Shown: positions 1-7,668, counted from the stretch's first letter. The stretch: 15,991 bases of DNA from JBAXTE01 sp964653595 (GCA_964653595.1 CAZZHH010000070.1:1-15991); one strand, 5' to 3'. Notes: generated by a model from the sequence alone, not told the origin. A program made the numbers and translations.

Positions 1-3
1 GAT

Positions 4-37
4 AAAAAAACAAAAAAAGCAACCGGTTAAAGTCGCT
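4..37 (-). terminator. Second copy of the tRNA terminator
   Basis: Exact duplicate of the hairpin and T tract at 107-140, in the first tandem unit. Readthrough of the first terminator would cross the truncated tRNA copy and meet this one. Confidence 0.6.
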
Positions 38-46
38 TTCTCTTTG

Positions 47-101
47 TAGCGGGGACAGGATTCGAACCTATGACCTTCGGGTTATAAGCCCGACGAGCTA
101 C
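47..101 (-). pseudogene. Truncated tandem copy of tRNA-fMet with anticodon TAT
   Basis: This is the 3' three quarters of the neighbouring initiator tRNA, repeated with a 103-bp period. Over positions 1-101 it matches 104-204 at every base except 86 (A where the intact copy has G at 189). That change makes the first anticodon base T instead of C, so the anticodon would be TAT. The copy breaks off in the D arm, so the 5' acceptor strand and the 5' half of the D arm (about 20 nt) are missing. It cannot form a cloverleaf and is most likely a non-functional duplication remnant. It could also reflect an assembly problem near a contig end. Confidence 0.85.
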
Positions 102-106
102 ATGAT

Positions 107-140
107 AAAAAAACAAAAAAAGCAACCGGTTAAAGTCGCT
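107..140 (-). terminator. Rho-independent terminator of tRNA-fMet
   Basis: On the minus strand AGCGAC (140-135) pairs with GTTGCT (126-121) through six pairs including one G-U. The loop is 8 nt, and a T tract broken by one G follows (120-107). It lies 10 nt beyond the tRNA 3' end, which fits termination of a single-gene tRNA transcript. Confidence 0.7.
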
Positions 141-149
141 TTCTCTTTG

Positions 150-221
<72 letters not shown>

Positions 222-257
222 ATATATCGTTTATAAAGTTATAATCTCAATTGGACT

Positions 258-290
258 GCAAAAGTACAATGTTTTTTTATATTATGCAAA
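258..290 (-). promoter_or_regulatory. Promoter of tRNA-fMet (Bacteroidota type)
   Basis: The minus strand carries TTTG at 290-287 (-33 element), a 20-bp spacer, and TACTTTTGC at 266-258. This fits the TAnnTTTG -7 consensus of Bacteroidota exactly. Transcription would begin near 253, about 30 nt before the mature tRNA 5' end. Confidence 0.75.
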
Positions 291-316
291 TATTTTTTTG
301 TTTTTAATCAATAATT

Positions 317-348
317 ATTGTTATATCGATAATTATGGATAATTTTGC
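317..348 (+). promoter_or_regulatory. Promoter of era
   Basis: ATTG at 317-320, a 19-bp spacer and TAATTTTGC at 340-348 match the -33/-7 consensus of Bacteroidota. The expected transcript start near 353-355 lies after the ATG at 335 and before the ATG at 374, so it decides the choice of start for era. It is divergent from the tRNA promoter. Confidence 0.65.
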
Positions 349-373
349 AGTGAAAATAAACAAAAAATATAAT

Positions 374-1258
374 ATGGAGGCGTTACATAAAGCCGGATTT
401 GTAAACATCATTGGAAACCCAAATGTTGGAAAGTCAACATTGATGAATTACTTAGTTGGGGAAAAAATTTCAATAATCACTTCAAAAGCACAAACTACAC
501 GACACAGAATCATGGGAATTGTCAACGGAGTTGATTATCAAATTGTATATTCCGACACACCCGGCATTCTTCAACCTGCTTATAAAATGCAAGAAGTTCT
601 GATGAACTTTGTAAACAGTGCCATTAAAGATGCTGACATATTTATTTATGTAGTGGAGGTTGGAGAGAAAAATCACAATCAAGAGATTATCGACAAAATT
701 GTTGGATCAAATATCCCAATCATCTTGGTCGTTAATAAAATAGATGAAAGGACTGAAGAAGCTATCGAAGAAACTAAAAATTATTGGACTGCCTTGATGC
801 CAAATGCTTCATACTTCTCTACCTCTGCAATACAAGGGACAAATGTAGAACAAGTTAGAGAAAAAATTGTGGATCTTTTGCCATTTTCTCCCCCCTATTT
901 TCCAAAAGACGAGTTAACCGATAGACCTTTGAGATTTTTTATCTCAGAGATTATTCGAGAAAAAATTCTTTTAAATTACAAAAAGGAGATACCATATTCT
1001 GTGGAAGTAGCTATAGAATCGTATCATGAAGAGGAAAATATTGTAAGAATTACTGCTTTAATTTTCACAGAAAGAGAATCTCAAAAAGCCATCTTAATTG
1101 GCCATAAGGGAGGTGCAATTAAAAAAGTAGGCACTCAGGCAAGAGAAGATATTGAAGAATTTATTGGCAAAAAAGTCTTTTTGGAAATGAGAATTAAGGT
1201 AGTAAAAGATTGGAGAAACAACGATCTTACTCTTTCAAGATTCGGATATATTGGATAG
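374..1258 (+). CDS. era: GTPase Era
   Basis: Era is a GTP-binding protein that binds the 3' end of 16S rRNA through a C-terminal KH domain and acts in late 30S assembly. Visible motifs, counted from the ATG at 374, are G1 GNPNVGKST (14-22), DTPG (61-64) and NKID (121-124). The KH region contains GHKGGAIKKVG and ends with a KDWRNN segment. The reading frame is open upstream to an ATG at 335, but that codon lies between the -33 and -7 elements of a promoter. Starting at 374 gives 294 residues, close to the usual length of about 300. der follows after 190 bp with its own promoter. Identification is firm; only the start is inferred. Confidence 0.95.
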   Translation: MEALHKAGFVNIIGNPNVGKSTLMNYLVGEKISIITSKAQTTRHRIMGIVNGVDYQIVYSDTPGILQPAYKMQEVLMNFVNSAIKDADIFIYVVEVGEKNHNQEIIDKIVGSNIPIILVVNKIDERTEEAIEETKNYWTALMPNASYFSTSAIQGTNVEQVREKIVDLLPFSPPYFPKDELTDRPLRFFISEIIREKILLNYKKEIPYSVEVAIESYHEEENIVRITALIFTERESQKAILIGHKGGAIKKVGTQAREDIEEFIGKKVFLEMRIKVVKDWRNNDLTLSRFGYIG

Positions 1259-1377
1259 GATAAACTAATAGTAAAAGTTTTTACTCACTAATTCAACGCA
1301 AAAGACAAAACGCCCCTCTTTCTTTTGGAAGATAGCTTCTAATAATCATTATACGTGCTAATTAAGATTAATTTTTG

Positions 1378-1386
1378 TATCTTTGC
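1378..1386 (+). promoter_or_regulatory. -7 promoter element upstream of der
   Basis: TATCTTTGC matches the Bacteroidota -7 consensus TAnnTTTG and lies about 60 bp before the der ATG. The -33 region has only a GTG (1355-1357) at the right distance. In the same gap an AT-rich inverted repeat (AGTAAAA, GT, TTTTACT; 1270-1285) follows era, without a T tract, so I do not call it a terminator. Confidence 0.6.
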
Positions 1387-1448
1387 ACACTTTTTAATCA
1401 CAACAAGACTTAATAGAAACAATTGAGCATCTTGAATCAAAAAACGAC

Positions 1449-2753
1449 ATGGGAAATATATTATCACTGGTTGGACGACCAAACACAGGAAAATCAACAC
1501 TTTTTAACCGATTAACACAAAGCAGAGAAGCTATTGTGGATCCAACTGCAGGGGTAACTCGCGATCGACATTATGGGAAAAGTGAATGGTGCGGCACCGA
1601 ATTTTCAGTTATTGACACTGGAGGGTACGTATTAAATTCAGATGACGTGTTTGAGGAAGAGATAGGGAAACAAGTTAACCTAGCAATTGAAGAATCGGAT
1701 GTAATTGTTTTTTTATGCGATGGACGAGAAGGAATTACCCATATGGACAAAGATGTAGCTATGTTGCTTCGAAGAGCTGGGAAACCAGTAATTTTGGCCA
1801 TTAATAAAATTGATAGTCCCAGCAACTTTTTTGATTATGGTGAGTTTTATCAACTTGGGCTTGGAGAACCAATTCCAATTTCTTCAAATAGTGGTAGTGG
1901 CACTGGTGAGCTCCTAGACGAAGCAGTAAAACATTTTTCATCGAAAACATTGCCAGAGGAACCTACATTACCCAAAATAGCAATTGTTGGCCGCCCAAAT
2001 GTTGGCAAATCATCTATCATTAATGTACTGCTTGGCGAAGAGCGGAATATTGTAACAGACGTGGCAGGCACCACCCGAGATTCTATATACACCAGATACA
2101 ACAACTTCGGATTTGACTTCTTTTTGGTAGATACTGCTGGATTAAGAAAAAAGAAAAATGTAGAAGAAAATATTGAATTTTACTCTGTGCTTCGTTCCGT
2201 TAGAACCATAGAAGATGCAGATGTATGTATTTTGATGGTTGATGCTTCCATTGGATTTGAAGGTCAAGACTTAAATATTTTTAGTTTAATTCAACGAAAC
2301 AACAAAGGCGTTGTGATTGTTGTAAACAAATGGGACTTGATAGAAAAAGAGAATAAAACATACTTAGAATACGAGCGTCTGATACGGTCAAAAATTGCAC
2401 CTTTTACGGATGTCCCAATTGTATTCACCTCAGTATCCAATAAGCAACGAGTTTACAAAGTTATTGAAACTGCCATACAGGTTTATCAAAATCGAACTCA
2501 AAGAATTAGCACATCGCAGCTAAATGAAATATTTTTGCCAATCATAAAAGACACTCCACCTCCTATGTCTAAAGGAAAGTCAATTAAGATCAAATACATG
2601 ACCCAACTTCCTATTGCTTATCCCGCATTCGTTTTATTTTGCAATCTTCCTCAATATATAAAAGAATCTTATTATCGTTTTGTTGAAAATAAAATAAGAG
2701 ACATGTACGATTTTACAGGAGTACCGATAAAAATTTATTTTAGAAAAAAATAG
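1449..2753 (+). CDS. der: Ribosome biogenesis GTPase Der (EngA)
   Basis: Der is an essential double GTPase that associates with the 50S subunit and is needed for its maturation. Two tandem G domains are visible in the 434 residues. The first has GRPNTGKST (9-17), DTGG (56-59) and NKID (119-122). The second has GRPNVGKSS (181-189), DTAG (228-231) and NKWD (293-296). The remaining roughly 80 residues form the KH-like domain typical of the family. The length agrees with the usual 435-440. The gene follows era and is 3 bp upstream of the Hsp15-like gene, so the two are probably co-transcribed from the element near 1380. The ATG at 1449 places G1 at the expected distance from the N-terminus. Confidence 0.97.
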   Translation: MGNILSLVGRPNTGKSTLFNRLTQSREAIVDPTAGVTRDRHYGKSEWCGTEFSVIDTGGYVLNSDDVFEEEIGKQVNLAIEESDVIVFLCDGREGITHMDKDVAMLLRRAGKPVILAINKIDSPSNFFDYGEFYQLGLGEPIPISSNSGSGTGELLDEAVKHFSSKTLPEEPTLPKIAIVGRPNVGKSSIINVLLGEERNIVTDVAGTTRDSIYTRYNNFGFDFFLVDTAGLRKKKNVEENIEFYSVLRSVRTIEDADVCILMVDASIGFEGQDLNIFSLIQRNNKGVVIVVNKWDLIEKENKTYLEYERLIRSKIAPFTDVPIVFTSVSNKQRVYKVIETAIQVYQNRTQRISTSQLNEIFLPIIKDTPPPMSKGKSIKIKYMTQLPIAYPAFVLFCNLPQYIKESYYRFVENKIRDMYDFTGVPIKIYFRKK

Positions 2754-2756
2754 ATC

Positions 2757-3182
2757 ATGAGCTTTATCCCTAAAACGGTATCTGCAGTAAGAATTGATAA
2801 ATTTTTATGGTCTATACGTATTTACAAATCTAGATCGATGGCATCAGATGCATGCAATGGAGGGAAAGTAAAAATCAATGGAGTCTCTTGTAAGCCTTCT
2901 AGAGATGTTAAAATCAATGAAACTATCTCCATTAAAATGAATGGAATTGAGCGAACTTTTAAAGTCATTGCCTTACTCGACAAGAGAGTTTCTGCCTCTT
3001 TGGTCCCAAATTTTTGCACCGAACTTACTCCTCAATCGGAATTCGAAAAGCAAAAGCTATTAAATACAAAATTTGAATTTCGTGATCCAGGAAGTGGGCG
3101 TCCAAGCAAAAAAGATTACAGAGAGATTGAACAAATTAAATTCTATTTTGCCGACGAAGATGAGGAAGAAGAGGAAGAGTAG
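2757..3182 (+). CDS. S4-domain RNA-binding protein, Hsp15 (HslR) family
   Basis: The protein has 141 residues with an S4 RNA-binding domain at about 10-75 (RIDKFLWSIRIYKSRSMA, then GGKVKING). A basic linker and a region rich in charged residues follow. The pattern RIDKFLW..R.YKSR is that of Hsp15, which in E. coli binds 50S subunits carrying a stranded peptidyl-tRNA; length (133 there) also fits. Only the spacer ATC separates it from the der stop, so it is translated from the same mRNA. The last nine residues are all Asp or Glu (DEDEEEEEE), which is unusual for an RNA-binding protein. This tail is encoded where the gene overlaps the convergent cvpA gene. Family is clear; the cellular role is by analogy. 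Confidence 0.88.
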   Translation: MSFIPKTVSAVRIDKFLWSIRIYKSRSMASDACNGGKVKINGVSCKPSRDVKINETISIKMNGIERTFKVIALLDKRVSASLVPNFCTELTPQSEFEKQKLLNTKFEFRDPGSGRPSKKDYREIEQIKFYFADEDEEEEEE

Positions 3183-3706
3183 CCACTCTTTGCTTTTATC
3201 TTTTGGTTTGCAGAATTATTGATAGTGTCTGACATACTGACTTTTCTAAATTCTGGAAAAATGATTGGAGCCATGGATGAAACAGGTTTGTAAAGGACCG
3301 AGCCTTCTTTAACCTCTTTTTTCAAAAACAACTCAAACTTGTCCATCGAAGAGACAAAATAGAGAATAACACTAATAATTAGGGCTACCTTTAGTGACCC
3401 TAAACACAATCCTGCTAACTTGTTTAAAAACTCAGGAATTACAAAGGTTACTGCTTTTTCAACAACTTTGGCAAAAGCAAACACCAAAAATATAACCAAC
3501 CCAAAAGTTATTACAAACGAAATAATATCCACATATTTTCCAGTAAGTCCAATCCATTCTGCTATCTTGTTCGAAAAATTAATAGCAATCCATGTCCCAA
3601 TAATTAATGCAAAAATTCCTGCAATCTCGAAAACAAGGCCCTTGCCATACCCTTTAAAACCATACCAAATCAAAGGTATTAAAATCATTACATCTAAAAA
3701 ATTCAT
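3143..3706 (-). CDS. cvpA: CvpA family inner-membrane protein
   Basis: The 187-residue protein has four hydrophobic segments (about 5-17, 26-46, 60-84 and 98-121). The N-terminal pattern MNFLDVMILIPLIWYGFKGYGKGLV resembles CvpA, which was named for its need in colicin V production in E. coli. Its exact activity is unsettled, with links to envelope and bile resistance in other bacteria. The C-terminal third is hydrophilic and ends in nine consecutive serines followed by Ala-Lys. The gene starts 12 bp after mlaF and so is the last gene of the mlaE-mlaF-cvpA operon. Its 3' end overlaps the convergent S4 gene by 40 bp. Family call is good; function in this organism is unknown. Confidence 0.85.
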   Translation of the reverse strand: MNFLDVMILIPLIWYGFKGYGKGLVFEIAGIFALIIGTWIAINFSNKIAEWIGLTGKYVDIISFVITFGLVIFLVFAFAKVVEKAVTFVIPEFLNKLAGLCLGSLKVALIISVILYFVSSMDKFELFLKKEVKEGSVLYKPVSSMAPIIFPEFRKVSMSDTINNSANQKIKAKSGYSSSSSSSSSAK

Positions 3707-3718
3707 ACAATCAATATT

Positions 3719-4471
3719 CTAATGAGTACCTTTAAGTTTTCGTGTCAACTCCGATGCGTAGACAAAATCATCCAGCTCTGGATTATTTGAATGTAAAATA
3801 TCTTCTTTGCTACCTTCCCACCAAAGTTTACCCTTATTAAGATAAAAAACCTTATCCCCAATTTCTAGCACAGAATTCATATCATGAGTATTAACAATGG
3901 TGGTGATATTAAATTCCTTGGTAATTTCCGCAATCAAGTTATCAATAACAATCGAAGTCTGCGGATCTAATCCTGAATTTGGCTCATCGCAAAAAAGATA
4001 ACGGGGTTGCAAAACAATAGCTCTTGCAATGGCTGCACGTTTCTTCATCCCTCCACTTATCTCTGATGGATACAACAAATTGCTATTTGTTAAATTCACT
4101 CTTTTTAAACAAAAGTTTACCCGATCGTACTTCTCCTCAATGGACATGTCGGTAAACATTTCTAAGGGAAACATAACATTCTCTTCTACTGTTTTGGAAT
4201 CAAAGAGGGCCGCGCCTTGAAATAACATTCCAATTTCTTGACGAATTTGCTTTTTTTCGGCCAAAGTAATATTTCGAAAATCCCTCTCATTATACAATAT
4301 TTCCCCACTATCAATTTCGATTAATCCGACTAAACTTTTCATTAAAACAGTCTTCCCTGATCCACTTAAGCCAATGATTAAATTACTCTTTCCCGATTCA
4401 AATGTGATGTTAATGTCATCAAGAACTACTTTCTCTTGAAATTTTTTTATAAGATGTTTGGTCTCGATCAT
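3719..4471 (-). CDS. mlaF: MlaF-like ABC transporter ATP-binding protein (lipid transport)
   Basis: This is the ATPase subunit that drives an MlaE-type permease in moving phospholipids between inner and outer membranes. In 250 residues the full ABC set is visible: Walker A GLSGSGKT (34-41), Q-loop Gln 85, signature ISGGMKKR (from 138), Walker B LFCDE (159-163) and switch His 196. The signature ISGGM, in place of LSGGQ, is normal for the MlaF/Ttg2A group. The start ATG overlaps the mlaE stop as ATGA, giving tight translational coupling. No mlaD (MCE-domain) gene lies in the window, where the third gene is cvpA instead. Confident on family; the direction of lipid transport cannot be read from sequence. 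Confidence 0.92.
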   Translation of the reverse strand: MIETKHLIKKFQEKVVLDDINITFESGKSNLIIGLSGSGKTVLMKSLVGLIEIDSGEILYNERDFRNITLAEKKQIRQEIGMLFQGAALFDSKTVEENVMFPLEMFTDMSIEEKYDRVNFCLKRVNLTNSNLLYPSEISGGMKKRAAIARAIVLQPRYLFCDEPNSGLDPQTSIVIDNLIAEITKEFNITTIVNTHDMNSVLEIGDKVFYLNKGKLWWEGSKEDILHSNNPELDDFVYASELTRKLKGTH

Positions 4472-5208
4472 GTTAACAATAATTGAGTTAATATCATATT
4501 AAAAAACAACATCACAATACTGCTAAAAACTACTGCATTGGTACTAGAACGGCCTACTTCGAGCGAACCACCTTCGGTAGTGTAACCATAAAATCCTGAA
4601 ACCGATGTGATAATAAAAGCAAAAGTGATAGATTTAATTAAAGCATAGGTTATATCAAATGGTCTAAAATAAATAATTAACCCGTCAATAAAATTTCCTG
4701 ATGAAACCATATTCGTTGAAACAGAAGCCACCCATCCTCCAAACATAGCTATAAACATACTGATTATTACTAAAACAGGAAAAACAAGCATAGAGGCAAC
4801 AATTTTTGGTAGTATTAACAAGTTAGCAGAATTCACGCCCATCACCTCTAAAGCGTCAATCTGCTCAGATACACGCATAGTTCCTATCTCGGATGCAATA
4901 CGTGACCCAATTTTTCCAGCGAGAAAAAGACTTACAATAGTAGGAGCAAATTCTAAAATTACAGATTGTCGAACGGTAAAGCCGACCGTCCATTTTGGAA
5001 TCCATGGATTTTCAATCTGAAATGCTGTTTGAATTGCCAATACAGCTCCCATAAATACAGAGATGATAATTACAAAACCAATGGATTGAATACCAAGGGT
5101 ATCCAACTCTATCCATAATTGCTTTCTAAAAACATTCGGCTTCTCAGGTTTTGTCAAAACCCTCATCATCAAGATAATGTATTTACCGATTTGATCAAAA
5201 ATATTCAT
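4468..5208 (-). CDS. mlaE: MlaE-like ABC transporter permease
   Basis: This is the integral membrane subunit of a phospholipid transporter of the MlaE family. In 246 residues there are several hydrophobic segments. The family's conserved central stretch GTMRVSEQIDALEVMGV follows a GSRIASE segment. The length is close to E. coli MlaE (260). It is the first gene of the mlaE-mlaF-cvpA unit and ends in TGA, the only TGA stop used by an intact gene here, overlapping the mlaF start. The 5' region (5209-5270 on the minus strand) has only a weak TAAATTAG match to the -7 consensus, so I do not place its promoter. Confidence 0.92.
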   Translation of the reverse strand: MNIFDQIGKYIILMMRVLTKPEKPNVFRKQLWIELDTLGIQSIGFVIIISVFMGAVLAIQTAFQIENPWIPKWTVGFTVRQSVILEFAPTIVSLFLAGKIGSRIASEIGTMRVSEQIDALEVMGVNSANLLILPKIVASMLVFPVLVIISMFIAMFGGWVASVSTNMVSSGNFIDGLIIYFRPFDITYALIKSITFAFIITSVSGFYGYTTEGGSLEVGRSSTNAVVFSSIVMLFFNMILTQLLLT

Positions 5209-5449
5209 TCAATAAATTTTGCGCTAATTTACGTCTTTTTTAGCAATTATGAAGCAAACAAATTCAATTAAACTAACTCATCGCAAAACAATCCTCTGCA
5301 TTTTTTTAATGACCGTATTTTTTAGCATATTCAAAATTTTAATGATTTGTTTAAAAAGTCTAACTATTTCCACTACAAGTCCATTAAACATTTGTGATCT
5401 ATTTGGCAAAAAAAATTAACCGTGAAATCATAATACTAAAAAAGCTAAC

Positions 5450-5481
5450 AAAAAAAGGATCACCAAATGCTTGGCAATCCT
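5450..5481 (-). terminator. Rho-independent terminator after the T9SS-sorted protein gene
   Basis: On the minus strand an 11-bp stem (two of the pairs G-U) with a 4-nt loop runs from 5481 to 5456. It begins AGGATTGCCAA and closes TTTGGTGATCCT, and is followed directly by six or seven T. It lies 23 nt after the stop of the upstream gene. The rest of the 5209-5504 gap shows no gene. Confidence 0.85.
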
Positions 5482-5504
5482 AATTCAAAATAAAATTCTT
5501 AAAG

Positions 5505-6395
5505 TTATTTTAAGGTAATCTTCTTTATCTCACGTTGATTATCATTTTTTAACTCTAACAAATACACACCTTTTGGCATTGAACTAACATCTAAAACACT
5601 ATTTAATCCATATAGAGACTTGGTATAAACAACCTGACCCAAACAATTGAATAAAGTAGCAGTAGTTTTAGTGTTTTGAGCCAAAGACACATTGATTATA
5701 CCGGTTGAAGGATTGGGATAAATATAGCAATCCAATTTAGAGTTATCTTCAATTGTACTAGGATACTCAAAAGAGAGGTTGTCAACCAAGAACTTAGAGC
5801 CTGGAGTAGCAGAAAAACCAGAAGATAACAAAATGACATTCAAGGTATCAGGAGTAACATTTGTGATTTGATAATCCAAATCAATTGCGAACTGAGTATA
5901 GCTTGGTTGTGAAGAATTTCTTAAAAATCCACCTTCAGCAACAGTATCTGTCCTATTGTTCATTGCATTCCATTTTGTAAGTACAACATATACAATTGCC
6001 GAATCGCCTCCTTGTTGAGTGTACTGATACCATCCTTTAAGTGTGCTAGGTTTATCTGTAAAAGGAATACCACCCACTACTTTTGCGGACATGTTTACCA
6101 TGTCAGGTTGTATGTTTCCTAGAGTCATAATACCTGGGATATTATAAGTTGTAAAAATTACATTTATAGATTGAGAATTAATCTCAGCAGCGTTAGTTCC
6201 TGCATTTGCTACAGTAGATTTATTTACAAATACAATATCCGATAAAAGTTTAAAACTAGTTGTCCAATTTATTAAAGAATCGCCCCAAGTGGCAGTAGCC
6301 CAATTTTCGAAGGATGCGTTTGGAAGCTGTGCTTGACCTTTTACTGTATAACAGCTTAAGCCAATTAATAAAAGAATCATTGTAATTTTTTTCAT
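5505..6395 (-). CDS. Secreted protein with T9SS type A sorting domain, PCMD-like N-terminal domain
   Basis: The 296-residue protein starts with a lipophilic signal peptide (about 1-21, MKKITMILLLIGLSCY...) for Sec export. The middle region (about 22-215) begins LPNASFENW and contains a GWYQY segment, resembling the PCMD domain (putative carbohydrate metabolism domain) of Bacteroidota surface proteins. I make that comparison from memory. The last 73 residues (224-296) are a clear Por/T9SS C-terminal sorting domain: IYPNPSTG, a GQVVY strand, PKGVYLLEL and a final KKITLK. The protein should therefore cross the outer membrane by T9SS and be attached or released. It stands alone, with its own promoter and terminator. 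The sorting domain is certain; the substrate is unknown. Confidence 0.85.
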   Translation of the reverse strand: MKKITMILLLIGLSCYTVKGQAQLPNASFENWATATWGDSLINWTTSFKLLSDIVFVNKSTVANAGTNAAEINSQSINVIFTTYNIPGIMTLGNIQPDMVNMSAKVVGGIPFTDKPSTLKGWYQYTQQGGDSAIVYVVLTKWNAMNNRTDTVAEGGFLRNSSQPSYTQFAIDLDYQITNVTPDTLNVILLSSGFSATPGSKFLVDNLSFEYPSTIEDNSKLDCYIYPNPSTGIINVSLAQNTKTTATLFNCLGQVVYTKSLYGLNSVLDVSSMPKGVYLLELKNDNQREIKKITLK

Positions 6396-6433
6396 GTTTT
6401 TCCAGTTTTTATTGTTACTATTTTTTTAACATC

Positions 6434-6463
6434 GCAAATATAAATAAAAAAATCAATAACAAA
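6434..6463 (-). promoter_or_regulatory. Promoter of the T9SS-sorted protein gene
   Basis: The minus strand has TATATTTGC at 6442-6434, an exact TAnnTTTG match, 38 bp before the ATG. TTTG lies at 6463-6460 with a 17-bp spacer, slightly short of the usual 19-21. The leader would be about 30 nt. Confidence 0.6.
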
Positions 6464-6573
6464 AACTTTTTTATATCAATCATACAAGTAGTTTTTATAG
6501 ATAAACACCATCTATTTTTCTGCAAACCATTTTACATGCCTACAAAAAAAACAAAAAAAACGATCATTTTAAG

Positions 6574-6582
6574 TATCTTTGC
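6574..6582 (+). promoter_or_regulatory. -7 promoter element abutting the start codon at 6583
   Basis: TATCTTTGC is an exact match to the -7 consensus and is followed at once by ATGATG. No TTTG is seen at the -33 distance, where the sequence is A-rich. If active, the transcript would begin at or a few bases inside the annotated start. Confidence 0.45.
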
Positions 6583-7362
6583 ATGATGACATCGGCAACA
6601 GACATTGAAAAAACAAGATATCTTTTAGATTTGTTATACCATAAGTACAACAATAAAAGCTTTATTGAGCAAGATCCAATATCAATTCCTCACAAATTTT
6701 ACCTCAAAGAAGACATAGAAATTAGTGCTTTTTTTGCATCCATTATGGCATGGGGAAATAGAACCTCTATCATAACTGCAGCCAGTAAATTAATGCAAAT
6801 AATGGATAATTCTCCTGCAGATTTTATCCGAAACCACAAAGAGAATGATTTGAAAAAATTTGACAATTATGTTTACAGAACGGTCAATTCCGGTGATGTA
6901 CAATTTTTTATCACATCATTACAAAAAATCTATTTAACCAAGGGTGGGTTGGAAAACATATTTGTTATAAACCACCCATCTCACAATTCCTTTGACGCAA
7001 TTGAAAATTTTCGAAAAATATTTTTTGAGGTAGATCATGAAAAAAGAACCGAAAAACATATTTCCAATCCATTAAAAAATTCTGCTTGCAAACGGCTCAA
7101 CCTTTTTTTAAGATGGATGGTTAGAAAAGACAATCAAGGAGTTGATTTTGGCATCTGGAAATCACTTCATCCCAGTCAGCTAATTTGCCCTCTTGATGTA
7201 CATTCTGCTAGAGTAGCTAGAAAACTTAACCTTATCACTCGAAAACAGACAGACAGATTAGCGGCGGAAGAGCTAACAAAAAATTTAGTAACTTTTTGTC
7301 CAAACGACCCTACAAAATATGATTATGCACTCTTTGGTGCTGGAATAAACAATGAACTATAA
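6583..7362 (+). CDS. TIGR02757 (DUF2400) family protein
   Basis: The protein has 259 residues. The segment IEQDPISIPHKF near residue 30, followed by EISAFFASIMAWGNR, is characteristic of the TIGR02757 family common in Bacteroidota. So is the C-terminal part CPLDVHSARVARKL followed by FGAGI. The family has no established activity. The LDVH and helical C-terminal pattern is faintly reminiscent of helix-hairpin-helix DNA glycosylases, but I would not assign that. It starts a compact plus-strand cluster, with the thioredoxin-like gene 14 bp downstream. Two adjacent ATG codons (6583 and 6586) are possible starts, and both sit at the edge of a -7 element. No signal peptide is seen, so it is probably cytoplasmic. 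Confidence 0.82.
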   Translation: MMTSATDIEKTRYLLDLLYHKYNNKSFIEQDPISIPHKFYLKEDIEISAFFASIMAWGNRTSIITAASKLMQIMDNSPADFIRNHKENDLKKFDNYVYRTVNSGDVQFFITSLQKIYLTKGGLENIFVINHPSHNSFDAIENFRKIFFEVDHEKRTEKHISNPLKNSACKRLNLFLRWMVRKDNQGVDFGIWKSLHPSQLICPLDVHSARVARKLNLITRKQTDRLAAEELTKNLVTFCPNDPTKYDYALFGAGINNEL

Positions 7363-7376
7363 AAATACATTTTCTA

Positions 7377-7661
7377 ATGAGTAATACTATATCTCTTCTA
7401 TATTTCACGTCAAATAAATGCTCTATTTGCATTTCATTGCTCCCTAAATTAGAGGCTTTAATAAAAACCAAATTCCCATCTACCCATTTTCAAGTTCATT
7501 CGATAGAAGAACATCCCGAAATTGCAGCAAACTATTCCATTTTTACTGCACCAGTTCTTCTTCTTGAAATAAACAACAAAGAGTGGAAACGTTGGGTTAG
7601 AACTTTCGGTTTAGCAGAAGTTGAACATTATTTAAATCGGATCCTTACGTTATCAAATTAA
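7377..7661 (+). CDS. Small thioredoxin-like protein (CSIC active site)
   Basis: This 94-residue protein has a thioredoxin fold core. A beta strand (ISLLYFTS) leads to the CxxC motif C15-S-I-C18. The conserved cis-proline (P59 in FTAPVLL) comes about 40 residues later, where the family has it. There is no signal peptide, so it should act in the cytoplasm as a disulfide reductase or a thiol carrier. The intervening CSIC pair differs from the CGPC of housekeeping thioredoxin, so its partner may be specific. It sits 14 bp after the TIGR02757 gene and 7 bp before tlyA, so co-expression is likely. Its substrate cannot be deduced. Confidence 0.8.
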   Translation: MSNTISLLYFTSNKCSICISLLPKLEALIKTKFPSTHFQVHSIEEHPEIAANYSIFTAPVLLLEINNKEWKRWVRTFGLAEVEHYLNRILTLSN

Positions 7662-7668
7662 TAAAAAC

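Noticed and set aside
47..101. A tRNA-Ile reading AUA (anticodon TAT)
   Set aside because: The 5' acceptor strand and part of the D arm are missing, and the remainder is the initiator tRNA body, so it cannot be a working tRNA-Ile.
335..373. ATG at 335 as the era start
   Set aside because: It lies between the -33 and -7 elements of a consensus promoter and adds 13 residues absent from typical Era proteins.
1270..1285. Terminator after era
   Set aside because: The inverted repeat is AT-rich with a 2-nt loop, and no T tract follows it, so it would not terminate efficiently.
3420..3722. Plus-strand 100-codon frame
   Set aside because: It is the complement of the membrane segments of cvpA; the minus-strand product matches a known family and fits an operon.
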